Assembly (NCBI GenBank): GCA_963422465.1
Contig: OY730172.1
Location: 1,178,001-1,242,000 of the forward strand
Reading direction: 5' to 3'
Length of the DNA stretch: 64,000 nt
Source: Lichina pygmaea
Lineage: Eukaryota > Ascomycota > Lichinomycetes > Lichinales > Lichinaceae
The notes below the pieces were generated by a model. It saw only the letters and a program-made list of their open reading frames with translations. It was not told the DNA's origin and did not search any database. The translations under genes and the position numbers were made by a program. Positions within the stretch are counted from its first letter, which is position 1. Every line of letters starts with the position of its first letter. This document shows, piece after piece, positions 11,955-27,098 of this stretch.

Positions 11955-13430
11955 TCAAGGCCACTCGATGGTCGGTATATTCTGCCAGATGGACGACTCG
12001 GCGCGCCTGCCGCTCTCCTCGGGACGCAGGAGGTCGTCGAGGAAGTCTGGCACGGCGGGGATGTGGTCGGGCGTCGGAACCAGTCCGCGCGCCACGAGCT
12101 CGCTGTCGACGGCCGAGCGCCAGACGAGACGAAGCTCGGCCGGCAGGCGAGGCAAGACAATTTCCAGCTGGGCCTGTGACAGCTCGGGCATGAGCTGAAG
12201 CGGATCGGACGATGACGACGTTGACGACGGTGATAGTGCTGGTAGTGCCGGAAATGGTGTGCCTATGAGTTCCTGGTTGTGTAGGGCTTGCCAGTCGAGG
12301 GGCGTCGGCGGCCCGAGCCCCGGCTCATCGGAGACCGCAGTCAAGAGGGCCCGCAAGTTACGAGCCGTGGCGGACGCCGTTGTGGATGACGCCGACGACG
12401 ACGACGAGTGCACCTTGAGCCACTGGTCCAGCGCACGCAGCCGGCGGTCGTAGTTCTTGATGCCGAAGAGCCGCTCGACCGCGGCGATGCCGCCGAAGGC
12501 AATGATCTTGATCATGCCTTCCTCGGAAGGCGGCTGTCGGTTCCAGCCGCGCAGGGAGCGCTCGAGCCAGCCGGCGTAGCTCGGCGGCCGCAGCTTCAGC
12601 CTGAACGACTCGAGCAGGAGCACGAACACCATCTGCGCCTGTCGCAGCGAATGGTCGTCGTAGTCGCCGAGCGTCTCGCGCTCCCAGAGCTCCCAGATGG
12701 CAGCGTCGACGGGGCCTGCCGCGACGCCGCTCGTACCTCCGTCGAATCTCTCGCGCGTCAAGCGCGTCACGTAGATGTCCCGGAACATCTCAAAGTGGTG
12801 GAACAGCGTCAGCAGCGGCGGGATCATCCTCCGCCGCATGGCGTCCTCGCGCGGCACGTACTTTGCTCGGTCAGAGTTCGACCGAGGCCAGCCGTAGTAG
12901 AAGACGGTCATGTGGTTCGCCGTCGATGCCGCCAGGCGCTGGCAGATCTTCGTGCGCTTCGCGAGTCCTGCGAGCAGGCGCAGGCTCGGATCGGCCGCGG
13001 CCTGAGCACGGTAGAGTCGCGCCACATGCGCCGGCACTGCGTGGTCAATGTGGTGGCGGACGATGTACGCCTCGTTGGCCGCAATCAGGGCGCGGAACGC
13101 CCGTGACGTCCGGCGAAGAGAGAGCAGATCGACGTACGGCAACTTGCAGACGTACTGAAGCTGCAGCTCCACCGGCAGCCGATAGATGGCCGGATCATCG
13201 GTCGATTCGGACTCGACCCGATAATTCAGTCCGCCTGAGTGGGAACTCGATCAGCATCTGATGAAAATCCAATCACACACATCGCGGCCTCGTCACTTGC
13301 TTGTAGCGTGACGTTCCCGACACGGTATGTGTGTTGTGCTGTGGAGCCTACCTTTGCGACCCCCGGAGACGAACCTGAACGGTGACCGTCGGCCTCGGGA
13401 CAGCCTGGCTTCGAAGCCCCTCAAAGACAT
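11955..13430 (-). CDS. F-box domain protein
   Basis: This is probably a substrate adaptor of an SCF ubiquitin ligase. I model two exons. Exon 1, 13430-13352, starts with ATG (MSLRGF). The intron begins GTAGGC and ends CTCAG. Exon 2 is 13234-11955; phase 1 matches on both sides, giving about 452 aa. The F-box lies at about residues 45-90. LPVELQLQYVCKLPYVDLL followed by LRRTSRAFRALI fits the LPxEL...L...DLL.LR.TSR.FR pattern. The remaining 350 residues show no WD40, LRR or kelch repeat. They contain a serine-rich stretch near residue 315 and a moderately conserved-looking helical body, typical of orphan fungal F-box proteins. The exon 2 frame has no ATG before the F-box, which is why a first exon is required. 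Substrate is unknown. Confidence 0.75.
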
Positions 13431-14401
13431 GGATAGACTCCCTCGGCGTTGCTCGGCCCGACATCCCTGCGTCTCTGACGTTTCGGTGCTCAACGTCGCG
13501 CTCGACCCAGAACAGCTCTGCGAACGAGACGCGACGCGACCCCGCTTGGCGCTCCAAAGGTTGCGCATGGCAGACAGATGGTCCCTATGTTCACCGGCCA
13601 TTGCAACCGCTCTTGTATGGATCGTGGAGGCCGGCGATGCTCGCCCGTTCAGCCTCGCTTCAACTATGCCATCAACATCGATGTGGCTGGGGTCGCGACA
13701 GGCAAGCGGGGGTGCCTTTCCAGGGATGGCAGCATCAGCAGCCGAGTAGCAGAGCTGGGATCGTCAGCCAACCATCCAGTAATCAGCTAACGGTAGACGG
13801 CCAGTCACTCACCAAGTGTGATCATAGCCTCGAATGACAGGCCTTTCAGGAGGGGGGTTGTTGAGGCCGTACTAAGCATGCGGCACCGCCATCGACGCCG
13901 CGTCGGCGGAAAAAACAAGGAGAACGACCATCTTTGTTTCAATGACGTACCAAGGTGACTGCGGCATCGATAAGTGCTCATAAGTGATATCACCTTGCTG
14001 GGGTTTTTGGTATGGACGATCGTCTCGGTAGTTTTGATCAGCATACCGATACGGTGACAGACAAGCGTCACGCGACCTGTCACCGCTTCCTGAGACCACG
14101 ATGAGAGAATTCCACGACAGCTCACTCGCACTCGGACGCAGCCTGACGTCTTGATCGAACATATCTGGCCCTCGACGTCCACAGACTTCTCTATGCCATG
14201 GGCAAGGAGGTCATGAGGACCCCATGGTTTCAGTCCACACCGTACCGTACGCCACAACCGCCACGGCGGCGTGCCACCAACCCGCAGAGACAAGAAAGCG
14301 TTCAAACGTCCCTGGGCGCATGAGGCCGCCGAGTCCTGATCTGAGTATGCATGAGACTGTCGTCTGTTGCAACAGCTCTGCGGCGCAGGAACGAGGACGT
14401 C
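13431..14401. other. Intergenic region between F-box gene and OTU1
   Basis: About 970 nt lying upstream of the F-box gene and downstream of OTU1, both on the minus strand. It should hold the F-box promoter and the OTU1 3' end. Open frames here overlap without any recognisable domain. No repeats stand out. Confidence 0.5.
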
Positions 14402-15487
14402 CTACGGTACTGCCTCGCCAAAGTCGTAGTGCCCCGTTTCCCTGGCATGCTGGGTCGCTCCAGCCTCGCCCACGAAAGTCCTGCCGCACATGTTGCATCG
14501 GACGCCGAAGTTGGCCGTGTCGGTGTAGTAGTGCTTGTCCTGCAACAGCCGACAGAGGGCGACGGCTCTCTCGAGGACCAAGCCATTCTGGCTATCGAAG
14601 ACGCGGACGTCCTGCTCGGAAGAGAGGTTGGCTCTCGTGTGGGGGGGAGGCGAGAGCGAGAGGGCGATGGTGTCGTAGTGAACGCCCGAGTAGACCAGGA
14701 CGCACCTGCGCGGCCGTCCCTCGTTGAAGTGGTCCACTCGGAGCGTCTGGACGTCGATCGAGCAGACTTCGACCTCGAAAGCGGTCGCCAGGATGTTGAG
14801 CTCGATGGCGCCACCCCACGAATCTTCCGTCTGGATCCAGCGGCAATAGTCGTCGGGCGACTGTTCGAGGACGACGGCCGTGTACGTCTCCGGCTGTCTC
14901 TGGATGGCCGAGGCCACCATGCCACGCAGCTCGATCATGCCGTCGACTCCGCCGAGAACGGCCGCGCCGAAGGCGCGGAAGAGGCACGAGTTGTCGTCGG
15001 GCATGATCCGAAGAACCATGGTGGCCTTGAGATCGGGCACCGGCACCGTGGGAGGGTCGGACTCGACGGCCTGGTTCGTTGCCCGGGTGAGCGATAGCGG
15101 AGGGAGAGCACCGGCCGACGTCGGTCCCGGAGGCAGTCCTGCTGCCTTCTTGGGCGCAGGCGTAGACCTTCGCCCAGACGCCTGACCGGCCAGCGCTGGC
15201 TCGACCGCGCTTGACGACGTGGACTCTGAGCCTTCTCCGGCTCCGGCGGCCTTCGCAGCAGGGCTCACGATCAACTGCTCGCCGTCCAACGCGATGCCAA
15301 GGTCTGCGAGGGGCTTCGCAGGATCCTGGTGGTCCAATGCCAGGGGCGCTGGAGGATAACCATATCGAAGCTCGAAGCGCTCCAACGATGTCTTCTCCGC
15401 GATCAGCCGTAGCAGGTCGCCGACGGTGTCCGACTCGGCAAGCGCGATCGTAGACGCCCCATCGGGGCCTCGAATCCGGATTCGCAT
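14402..15487 (-). CDS. OTU1: OTU1-type ubiquitin thioesterase
   Basis: OTU1 (YOD1 in animals) is a cysteine deubiquitinase that works with Cdc48/p97 to trim ubiquitin chains. The protein is 361 aa in a single exon from the ATG at 15487. The N-terminal 75 residues form a UBX-like/ubiquitin-fold domain (MRIRIRGPDG, then GYPPAPL). A Pro/Ala/Ser linker runs to about residue 150. The OTU domain follows, with the catalytic block MPDDNSCLF (Asp165, Cys168) and the histidine motif VYSGVHYD (His270). The C-terminus carries a C2H2 zinc finger, CNMCG...H....H, at about residues 331-355. All three parts are in the order and at the total length expected for fungal OTU1, and no key residue is missing. The gene is divergently arranged with the RSC1/2 homologue. 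Confidence 0.95.
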   Translation of the reverse strand: MRIRIRGPDGASTIALAESDTVGDLLRLIAEKTSLERFELRYGYPPAPLALDHQDPAKPLADLGIALDGEQLIVSPAAKAAGAGEGSESTSSSAVEPALAGQASGRRSTPAPKKAAGLPPGPTSAGALPPLSLTRATNQAVESDPPTVPVPDLKATMVLRIMPDDNSCLFRAFGAAVLGGVDGMIELRGMVASAIQRQPETYTAVVLEQSPDDYCRWIQTEDSWGGAIELNILATAFEVEVCSIDVQTLRVDHFNEGRPRRCVLVYSGVHYDTIALSLSPPPHTRANLSSEQDVRVFDSQNGLVLERAVALCRLLQDKHYYTDTANFGVRCNMCGRTFVGEAGATQHARETGHYDFGEAVP

Positions 15488-15930
15488 GATGTCGTTGCCT
15501 TTTGCTATCTTGCGATGCCTGCTGTCTCCGTCATGCCGGGCTTGAGCTCGGAAGGGCGGAGCTGCTCCATCGAGGGCAGGAATCGTTTAGTAATCGAGGC
15601 TCAAGATGTGTCCCGTCGTTCTGGGCTAGCTTGACCGGGCACGCCGAGGGTGCAAGGAGGTTCGTGATATCCAGAGGGAGCGTCGTACAATGAACACACC
15701 ACCCGAATTTTCAGCTAGGGTTCCTGCACCGGCACTGAAGTCTTGAACGGCCTCATCTTGACATCTTCACATCCTCGCCAACGGCGGCAGATTTAGCGCT
15801 TGATCGACCGTAGCACGGCCGAACCGGCTGAACCGGCTTTGGCACAACCGAGGTCAAGCGCGAGCCGTCACGGCACTCGCGAAATTCGCGATCGCCATCG
15901 TCACCGTAGGAAATCAGCGCCACCGACAAC
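15488..15930. promoter_or_regulatory. Shared divergent promoter region, OTU1 / RSC1-2 homologue
   Basis: Only 443 nt separate the two divergent start codons, so both promoters must lie here. I see no clear TATA box. The region has moderate GC and CCGAACCGGCTGAACCGG-type repeats at about 15818-15838. The functional claim rests on geometry, not on a recognised site. Confidence 0.5.
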
Positions 15931-18900
15931 ATGGCCACCACCCGCGCCAGTCGAAGTGAGTCGGCGAACCCTGCGACGAGCTCCGACATGGCCGTCCCCA
16001 GAGCTCCAGACGGAGAAGCCAGCCAGGACGAGAGCGCTGTCACCGACGAGCAGTGGCGCGCGATGCAGACGGTGCTGAGCAACATCTACGCATACCGCAC
16101 CGCCGAGTGAGCCTTCCGCAGTCGCGATCTTGCTTGACCTAGCCCGAGGCTGACTGTCCCTGGTTGGCAGTGACCACGATCCGTCGAGGGTGTTCCATCG
16201 GAAGGTCAACAGACGAGCGCTGCCCGAGTACTACGAGGTCATCAAGGAGCCGATGGCTCTGAGCACCGTCAAGGTACCTCCGACGCGCCGACTGTCTTCC
16301 CACCCCAGGACGCTGACTGGGCTGGATCATGGCCAGGCCAACATCAACAACCGAACGTTCAAGGACTTCTCCGACTTCGTCAGAGACTTTGCGCTCGTAC
16401 GTTCTCCCCCGGCGGGCCTCTGATCGTCGTGATCGGGTGGCCGCACGCTGACCGCGAGACCTCGACAAGATCCCCCACAACGCCCAGCTATACAACCGAC
16501 CCGAAGCCCCGGCATATCAAGACGCGCTTGTCATCAAGGTAGAGCCCCGACCGACGTATGAAAGTGCCATGTCAAATCCGAAGCGCTGACTCTTCCTCAG
16601 TCCGTCCTCGAGTCAGAGCTGCAGAAGCTGGTTGAGCAGGACCTCATCGCAGCCGAGGAGGCTGCCCTGCCCGATCTCGGCGAGATTCCGCCCCCCTCGC
16701 CCGGAGCGGCGGATGAAGAAGACGGGGAAGACGGGGAAGACGACGACGAAGACGACGAAGACGACGAAGACGACGAAGACGAAGACAATGACGATTCAGA
16801 CGAGGACGGCGGCCGGCGACGGCGACGGCGCGGCCCGCGTTCGACTGCCGCCATCACCAAGCGTGACTCCGCCGGCCGAGCCGATGACGCCTTGAAGGGC
16901 AACGACGCCGAGACAAGGAAGAAGCGCGGCCGGCCGCCTCGGGTCGACACGCCGATGGAGGCCAGGATCAAGGCTGTCCTGAAAGGCCTTCGCAAGCTGA
17001 AAAGTCCCGAGGGAGAGCTGAAGATCGTCCACTTCGAGAAGCTGCCCGACAAGGGCGTCTATCCCGGCTATTTCACCGAGATCCAGAACCCCATGGCGCT
17101 TGACATGATCAAGGTATGGGACAGCGTTTGGGCGAATGACGCGCACCAGCCGAGACCTCGGAGGCCTTCCCGCCTGACTGCTCGTTTCGTGTAGAGGAAG
17201 GTGAAGCGAAAGAAGTACCAGTCGGTGGACCAGGTCATGGTCGACGTCGAGACGATGTTCGAGAACGCCAAGTCGTACAACCGAGAAGACAGCCAGATAT
17301 ATAAGGACGCCGTCGACCTGCAGGTGCGTCCGCTTCTATGGGATGGGAGCAGTCGGTAGCAAACCGTTAACGCAGCCGCGCACGTAGGAAGAAGCGCGGA
17401 TGCTGGCAGGACAAGAGAAGAGAAGACCCGACAGTGACTTTGTCATGGAAGACGGCAAACTGCCCCTGCCCCAAGGGATCGTGCACAAGGGAGAGCTGTG
17501 GAAAGTTGGTCAGTAACAGAGCAGATCCACCCGAACGAAGGAGGGGAGGAGCAGGGGATCACCATCCTGACCGTGCACCAGGGGATTGGGTGCACATTCA
17601 GAACCCGAACGACCTCGACAAGCCCATCGTCGCGCAGATCTATCGCACCTGGCAAGACGCCGAGGGCCAGAACTGGGTGAACACGTGCTGGTACTACCGA
17701 CCCGAGCAGACGGTGCACCGGTTCGAGCGACACTTCTTCGAGAACGAGGTGGTCAAGACGGGCCAGTACCGGGATCACAACATCGAAGAGGTCGTCGACC
17801 GGTGCTTCGTCATGTTCTTCACCCGGTACAACAAGGGTCGACCGCGTGGCTTCCCGCCCGACAAGGCTGTGTACGTGTGCGAGAGCCGGTACAACGAGGA
17901 GAAGTTCAAGCTCAACAAGATCAAGACTTGGGCCAGCTGTTTGCCCGACGAGGTGCGCGACAAGGACTATGAGATGGACCTGTTCGAGGTTCCACGGCGC
18001 ATGAAGAAGATCCCTTCGCCCATCAAGCACCTGCTGCCGCCGGAGGCCGAGGAGACTGACGACCTGCCGAGGCCGACCTGGGGAGTGTCGAACGCGCCGC
18101 CGGTGTTGGGCGCAGTGCATCGGCGGCCGCGAGAATCAAATGTGAGTTGCTCGCCGCTTTTAACACCATGCCCCGCCTCCGGTTTGGGAAATCGGTGGGG
18201 TCCAAGCCACAGAAATTGGACTTGTTCGTTGGAAAGCCCTCCTTTTGGCCACGCGTTTTGCTGTTGGTGAAATTGACCGTTGTGTTTTTGGTCGTGGCCC
18301 TTCTTCAGGAATCTCCTCCGCCAGAACCAACACCTCCACCAGTTCTTGCTTCTCGAGCTTCGATACCATCAGCTTCGTTGCCTCATCAAACGCCGTCGAT
18401 ACAACCGTCTCACCTGGACGATCGAGCAGCCATGGGGAATGTACCGTCTGTTATGAGCGACCCAGCAGCCACGGGGAGTACCTTGCCGGTTGGTAGTATG
18501 TTCGCTCAGCCGATGGACAACCCAGCTTTGGGCAGGGCCGGCGCGCCCCTTGTCAACCCTTACCTTTCGTCGCCGTCTCCAGCGGCGCCACTGCAGCCCG
18601 GGCACGAGCAAGCCGGCTACGCGCAGCATCCACCTCAGCATCCACCTCAACACCCTCAGGACGCGCAGCCGCCGCCGCCGTCGTCACGCGCGCCTGTGCC
18701 AGCAGCGCCGCCGCAACAGTTGGCAGCGACGATCCAGGGTTACCGCCAGGCCGGTCACATCCAGCCGCCGCAGCAGCCCGTCATCGTTCATCCGCAGGGC
18801 TATCCGGCCACTGGCGGATCACCGGCGCACGTGAGATACCAGCAACCGTCGCAAATCCAGGCTCAGCAGTATCAGATGACGCAGTACGGCGCCGCCCCCA

Positions 18901-19922
18901 GCACTCCGGCGGTCGGCTACGGCTATGCGCCTGGCGGCGCCGCCCCGGGAGCAATGCGCGGGGGCAACGCGAGCGTGCACGGGGCCGGCGCAATGGGCGT
19001 GCCGGGGGCCAGTCCGTTCTACCAGGCGCCGAGACCGGCCGAGGTCTATCATCTCAGCGAGCCGATGCAAGCGAGCATTCCTGAAGACATCCGCCAGCAG
19101 TTCCAGCTGGACGACCAAGGCAGGATCCTGTTCTTTACGGCGCCGCCACTCGATCCACTGAACCCCGTCCTGACTGGCAGCGGTTCCGCTGCTGCCGCCG
19201 CCGCCGCCGCCGCTGCTGCCGCACCCGGGGGTAGTGGTGGCGGTGTCGTTCACGCCGCCGGGAATATCACCAGCGCTCAGCGAGGCCAGGGCGCTCTTAT
19301 GACGAACGAGTCTGGGAAGCTGCCAATGCAACATAGCGCCAGGTATCTCGCCTTCAAGGCTCCGGGAGAGGATGGGCGCCGGCGCAAGAGGGAGGCCAGG
19401 CAGACGAGGCTGGGACAGACTGCCAACGCTGGCGTTACGAAAGGACGGAAGGACAGCGGAGCAGCGACCGGACGTCACAAGCGCAGGCGGTTCGACGCTG
19501 CGCATTTTGCGGCTACTGGCACCCTTGTTAGGGCAACTTCTCCCAGTTCGGACGAAGATGTCGCAGCTAACGCCGACAACAAAGGCGCGACGGGTACGAC
19601 CCACGACACGGGCAACAGCGGCACGACGACCGGCCTTCTCCCTGCCGCCTGGAGGGGCAACTTCTGGGGGTATGTGGCCGATCTGCGGCACCGCGCGGCG
19701 GAGCTGCACCTGGGACCGCCGGAAACCTTCGAGGCCAGGAGGCAGGAGCTGATGACCGAGGGCTTGAGCCTCTGGAACAAGGAGCTGGAGCACGGACAGG
19801 CCGCGCTCGAAGCAGACCTCCCGATAGACCAGCTCTGCATCGATCCCGGCGCCTTCAACGCCCAGGCTGCGAGGCAGCCGCAAGAGACCGAGGAAAAGGA
19901 GAAGGAGAGCGGGAGGAAGTAG
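15931..19922 (+). CDS. RSC chromatin-remodelling subunit Rsc1/Rsc2 (two bromodomains plus BAH)
   Basis: This subunit helps recruit the RSC/SWI-SNF-type nucleosome remodeller to acetylated chromatin. I model nine exons: 15931-16106, 16171-16273, 16337-16396, 16470-16538, 16601-17113, 17195-17323, 17388-17508, 17582-18141 and 18309-19922. All phases agree and give about 1114 aa. Bromodomain 1 spans roughly residues 40-140 (YYEVIKEPMAL, then IPHNAQLYNRP). An acidic Asp/Glu run and a KKRGRPP AT-hook-like motif follow. Bromodomain 2 has EIQNPMALDMI and NAKSYNRE. The BAH domain runs from WKVGDWVHIQN through CWYYRPEQT and FFENEVVKT to YVCESRYNE. The Pro/Gln-rich tail includes SIPEDIRQQF and ILFFTAPPLDP, which I recall in other filamentous-fungal Rsc1 proteins, supporting one gene rather than two. 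A polyalanine run lies near residue 870. The eighth intron (167 nt) is the least certain. Confidence 0.92.
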
Positions 19923-20174
19923 GAGGAGAAGAAGAAGAGAGTGGCGGAAATCGAGGGGCGGCGTGGGAAAAGTGGTTGACGACTCGGTGAGGGAGGCGAG
20001 GAGGGAGGAAGATGTGGGCAAGGGGATACCAAGGTACGGAGTCTATCGTGAGAGGGAGACAGACGGCGAGAGAGAGAGAGAGAGCGTTGGTGCAGACCGG
20101 CGGAGAATGAAGATATCCAGAAATCAAAAAACTCCAATGAGCCGGCACGACCGGAAGGTCTCTCAGGGGCGCTA

Positions 20175-20195
20175 CCCCCCCCCCCCCCCCCCCCC
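20175..20195. repeat. C homopolymer tract (21 C) plus T8
   Basis: 21 consecutive C, directly followed by eight T. It lies about 250 nt downstream of the RSC1/2 homologue stop, so it may be in the 3' UTR or just past it. Confidence 0.95.
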
Positions 20196-20308
20196 TTTTT
20201 TTTCTTTTTGTTTCTCGCCCCAAAATAAGAGTAATGATAAACAAGATGGGTCGATCTTGGTAGTACCGGTAGTACGCCACGACATGGCAGGGGAATACAT
20301 TAGATAAA

Positions 20309-20425
20309 TTGTCGTCGTCGTCGTCGTCGTCGTCATTGTCATCGTCGTTGTCGTCATTGTCGTCGTCATTGTCGTCGTTGTTGTTGTTGTTGTCGTTGTT
20401 GTCGTCGTTCTCGTCGTCGTGTATG
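20309..20425. repeat. Impure (GTC)n/(GTT)n trinucleotide array
   Basis: About 117 nt of GTC/GTT/ATT trinucleotides. Seven GTC units start it, and interruptions increase towards the right end. It is intergenic. Confidence 0.9.
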
Positions 20426-20527
20426 AAGAACTTGGCTGTAGAGTACCGGTACGGTACGGTATAGTGTGCTGGCTCAGTGGATACTTGGACGACTAGTGGT
20501 GGATAGAGCTGCCGGTGGATGATGCAC

Positions 20528-20544
20528 GGGGGGGGGGGGGGGGG
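20528..20544. repeat. G homopolymer tract (17 G)
   Basis: An uninterrupted run of 17 G at the left edge of the CTGT/CTAT-rich stretch. Confidence 0.95.
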
Positions 20545-20551
20545 AACAACA

Positions 20552-20820
20552 CTGTCTGTTTGTTTATTCGTCTGTGTCTGGGGATGTATGACTGCGGCTG
20601 TCTGTCTGCGTGTCTCTGTCGGCGTGTCTATCTACCTACTTTCGTCTGTTTGTCTATCTATTTGCTGTATCTGTCCATCTGTCTGTGTGTCTGTGTGTCT
20701 GTGTGTCTGTGTGTCGATCTATTTACGGTACGGTACGTAGCTGTCTATCTGTCCATGTCCATCTGTGTATCCATACATCTATTCATACGTCTGTTCTATC
20801 CATACATCTGTCTACGGACG
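20552..20820. repeat. CTGT/CTAT tetranucleotide-like low-complexity stretch
   Basis: A degenerate array of CTGT, CTAT and CCAT units, with TGTGTGTC copies in the middle (about 20683-20715). It is an aged microsatellite with many point changes. Confidence 0.8.
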
Positions 20821-21386
20821 TAAACCCAAGGATGACCTGCCGCAACTCAAACCCCCGAGGCTTCGTCGTCCGCCGATTCTAACGTCGCGCGACTTCAGCT
20901 ACCGTATACGGTAAAGCTCTCAATCCTCACTTCCGTTTATCCCTGACGGAACTCTTCTCCTAGATCATTTCTCCCGTCTTCTTTTCACCGGTCTTGTTAG
21001 TATCTACGCCGGCCGCTCGTTCACTGCTTCTGTCAGCTCTCCGACACACTGGAGGTCTGGACATGGTGTGAAGACCAAGGGAATGGCCTCACAGCCAACA
21101 CCACACATCTCACTTTGAAAGTACTGGCCATGACTTGTCCAGCCAGAGATAGGTGGCCGGCCCCGATTTTCTGTGGCGGGAGTTCCCCATGTATCTTTCA
21201 AAGCCTAAGCGTACAGTATGGGAGTACGGTAAGGACGGAGTGGTTTGGTCATCAAGTTGTTCCGTTCATTTAGGGAGACCTTCAGATGGAAGTTCTTGTC
21301 CCGCAATTTCAAAGGAGCGTCTCGCTCTAAAGAAGCTGCTGTAACGACTGCACTAGACCTCGTCATACCCACGAAATCAAGCTCTA

Positions 21387-25421
<4,035 letters not shown>

Positions 25422-26716
25422 TCACATGAACCCCCAGAACTTCTCACATCCCAAGGTGTTGGGCGTATCTTCCTTCCACCCCTCGTTGAAGGCCGAGAAC
25501 AGATAGTAGAACAGGCCGGCGCGGCCGCAGGCGTCCTTGATGGACGAGAGCGCCGTCCGCTGGTTCTCCTTGTTCGGTACAGCGACGCCGTTGGTTCCGC
25601 CGTTGTTCGGCCAGCCCGTCTCGGTGATGACCACCTTCTTGCCGCCGCACGCGTCCGACACGCGCTTGGCCTGGTCGACGATAAAGTCGCCGGCCTCGGC
25701 CGCCGAGACCTTGCCGTCGAAGAAGGGGTGCATGTTGGCGGCCATGTAGTCCGAGTGCTGGCACAGGGCCGGGTTGTCGATGATGGCGATGAACGTGTCC
25801 GGCGCCACGACCGGTCCGCCGTAGCCCTTGCCCTTGAGGGCCGTACGCGCAGCCTGCACGGCGGAGGCAACCTCGCCCGGCGAGCCGCCACCGTTGACGA
25901 ACTCGTTGCCGACGGCGATGGTGTCGATGACGTCCCAGTCGCTGCCCAGGGCCTCGGCGATCTTGTCGACCTCGCCGCCGACGCTGCCGGCGTTGGCCTT
26001 CTCCTTGGGGATGCCGAAGAAGAGCTTGATGCCGCGCTTCTTGGCGGCGCCGACGACGTTGTCGAGGTGGCCGCAGTCGGTGCCGTACACACGCACGACG
26101 GAGAAGCCGGTGAGCTTGTCAAAGTCGCTGTTGACCTGGTCGGCCGACTTGCACTGGCCGTCGTCGGTGTAGGGCGTATAGGTGACTCCGCTGCCGGAAC
26201 CGCCAGCGGTCGCTGGCGGGCTCACAGGGGGGGAGGACTGCTCGTCCGGAGGGGACTGCTCGTCCGGAGGGGACGAGTAAGACTGAGGGGGCGAGGACTG
26301 CTCGGCCGAAGAGGACGACGAAGCCGGAGCGGGCTCCTCGACGGCCGGCGACTGGTACTGGTTTGCCTCCCGGTCCGGAGCCGGGGGGTTGACCGAAGTC
26401 GCGGCTGCCGACGACGGTGCCTCCTGGACGACTTCCTGCTCGGTCTCGGGGGTTGGAGTGGCAACTGTGCCGAGCAAGGTTGAAGTCGAAAAGGGCCTGC
26501 CCTGGGCGTCATGGTAGACGATGACGCGGACCGGCTCTTTCGTGACGGTCTGGACCACGGTGACATCGGCACGGCGTTCGTGTCGGTGCTGATGAGGTCC
26601 TGAAGGGAATGAGCCAATGCGACCAAGGACCATGTCGAAGACGTACCGTGGGGCTGCGCAGCAGCCAGCCGGAGGAGAGACAGCACCGCCGTGGCGGTGA
26701 GTGCACCGGTCCTCAT
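25422..26716 (-). CDS. Secreted GH17 cell-wall beta-1,3-glucanase (Scw/Bgl type)
   Basis: This GH17 enzyme acts on 1,3-beta-glucan in the cell wall as an endoglucanase or transglucosidase. There are two exons, 26716-26647 and 26599-25422, with a 47-nt intron (GTACGT...TTCAG, phase 1), giving about 415 aa. Exon 1 starts with ATG (MRTGALTA) and encodes a signal peptide ending in LAAAQ. Residues 30-150 are a Ser/Pro/Glu-rich linker preceded by VTVVQTVTKEPVRVIVY, similar in layout to yeast Scw4/Scw10. The catalytic TIM barrel begins at GVTYTPYTDDGQCK. The acid/base glutamate is in AVGNEF and the nucleophile glutamate in ITETGWPNNGG; both are present. The C-terminus ends KFWGFM with no GPI signal, so the protein is probably secreted or wall-bound. 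Enzyme subclass cannot be fixed from sequence alone. Confidence 0.95.
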
Positions 26717-27078
26717 CGTCACCGTCTACTCGGGATCAAGCTGTTGCGTCCGACCAGCGGAATCAGCACGGGCAAAGGCACGTGTTGGACCGAGCGGCTG
26801 TAGCTGTCTTCCAGAGAGAGCAAAGGCGCTATATGCGCGGCGGAGTATCGCACAGCGCAGCCACCAGGACTCGAAGATTCGAGGGCGCCAGGTGGATGGA
26901 GTCGCACGCACCGGATCGAATGAAACTTTCTGAAACCGGCCAGAGGGAATGAACGACAGTCGGTCTCGATCCGCTTGGCCTAAGGTGGAACAAGACGACG
27001 GAGGGCCCAAAAGAAGACCGGAATGCTGGGGCGTCAAAGAACGTGCGAGGTTCGATCTCAACAAGGTGTTGGAATGTC

Positions 27079-27098
27079 GGGGGGGGGGGGGGGGGGGC
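27079..27098. repeat. G homopolymer tract (20 G)
   Basis: An uninterrupted run of 20 G, about 360 nt upstream of the GH17 gene start codon on the opposite strand. Confidence 0.95.

Larger units (their letters stand above)
19923..21386. other. Repeat-rich intergenic region
   Basis: About 1.46 kb with no supported gene. It holds a 21-C tract followed by T8 (20175-20203), an impure (GTC/GTT)n array (about 20309-20425), a 17-G tract (20528-20544) and a long CTGT/CTAT pyrimidine-purine tetranucleotide-like stretch (about 20552-20820). All reading frames across it are repeat translations. Confidence 0.75.

Noticed and set aside
20515-20882. Plus-strand frames rich in Cys, Leu, Ser and Val
   Set aside because: They are translations of the CTGT/CTAT low-complexity stretch.
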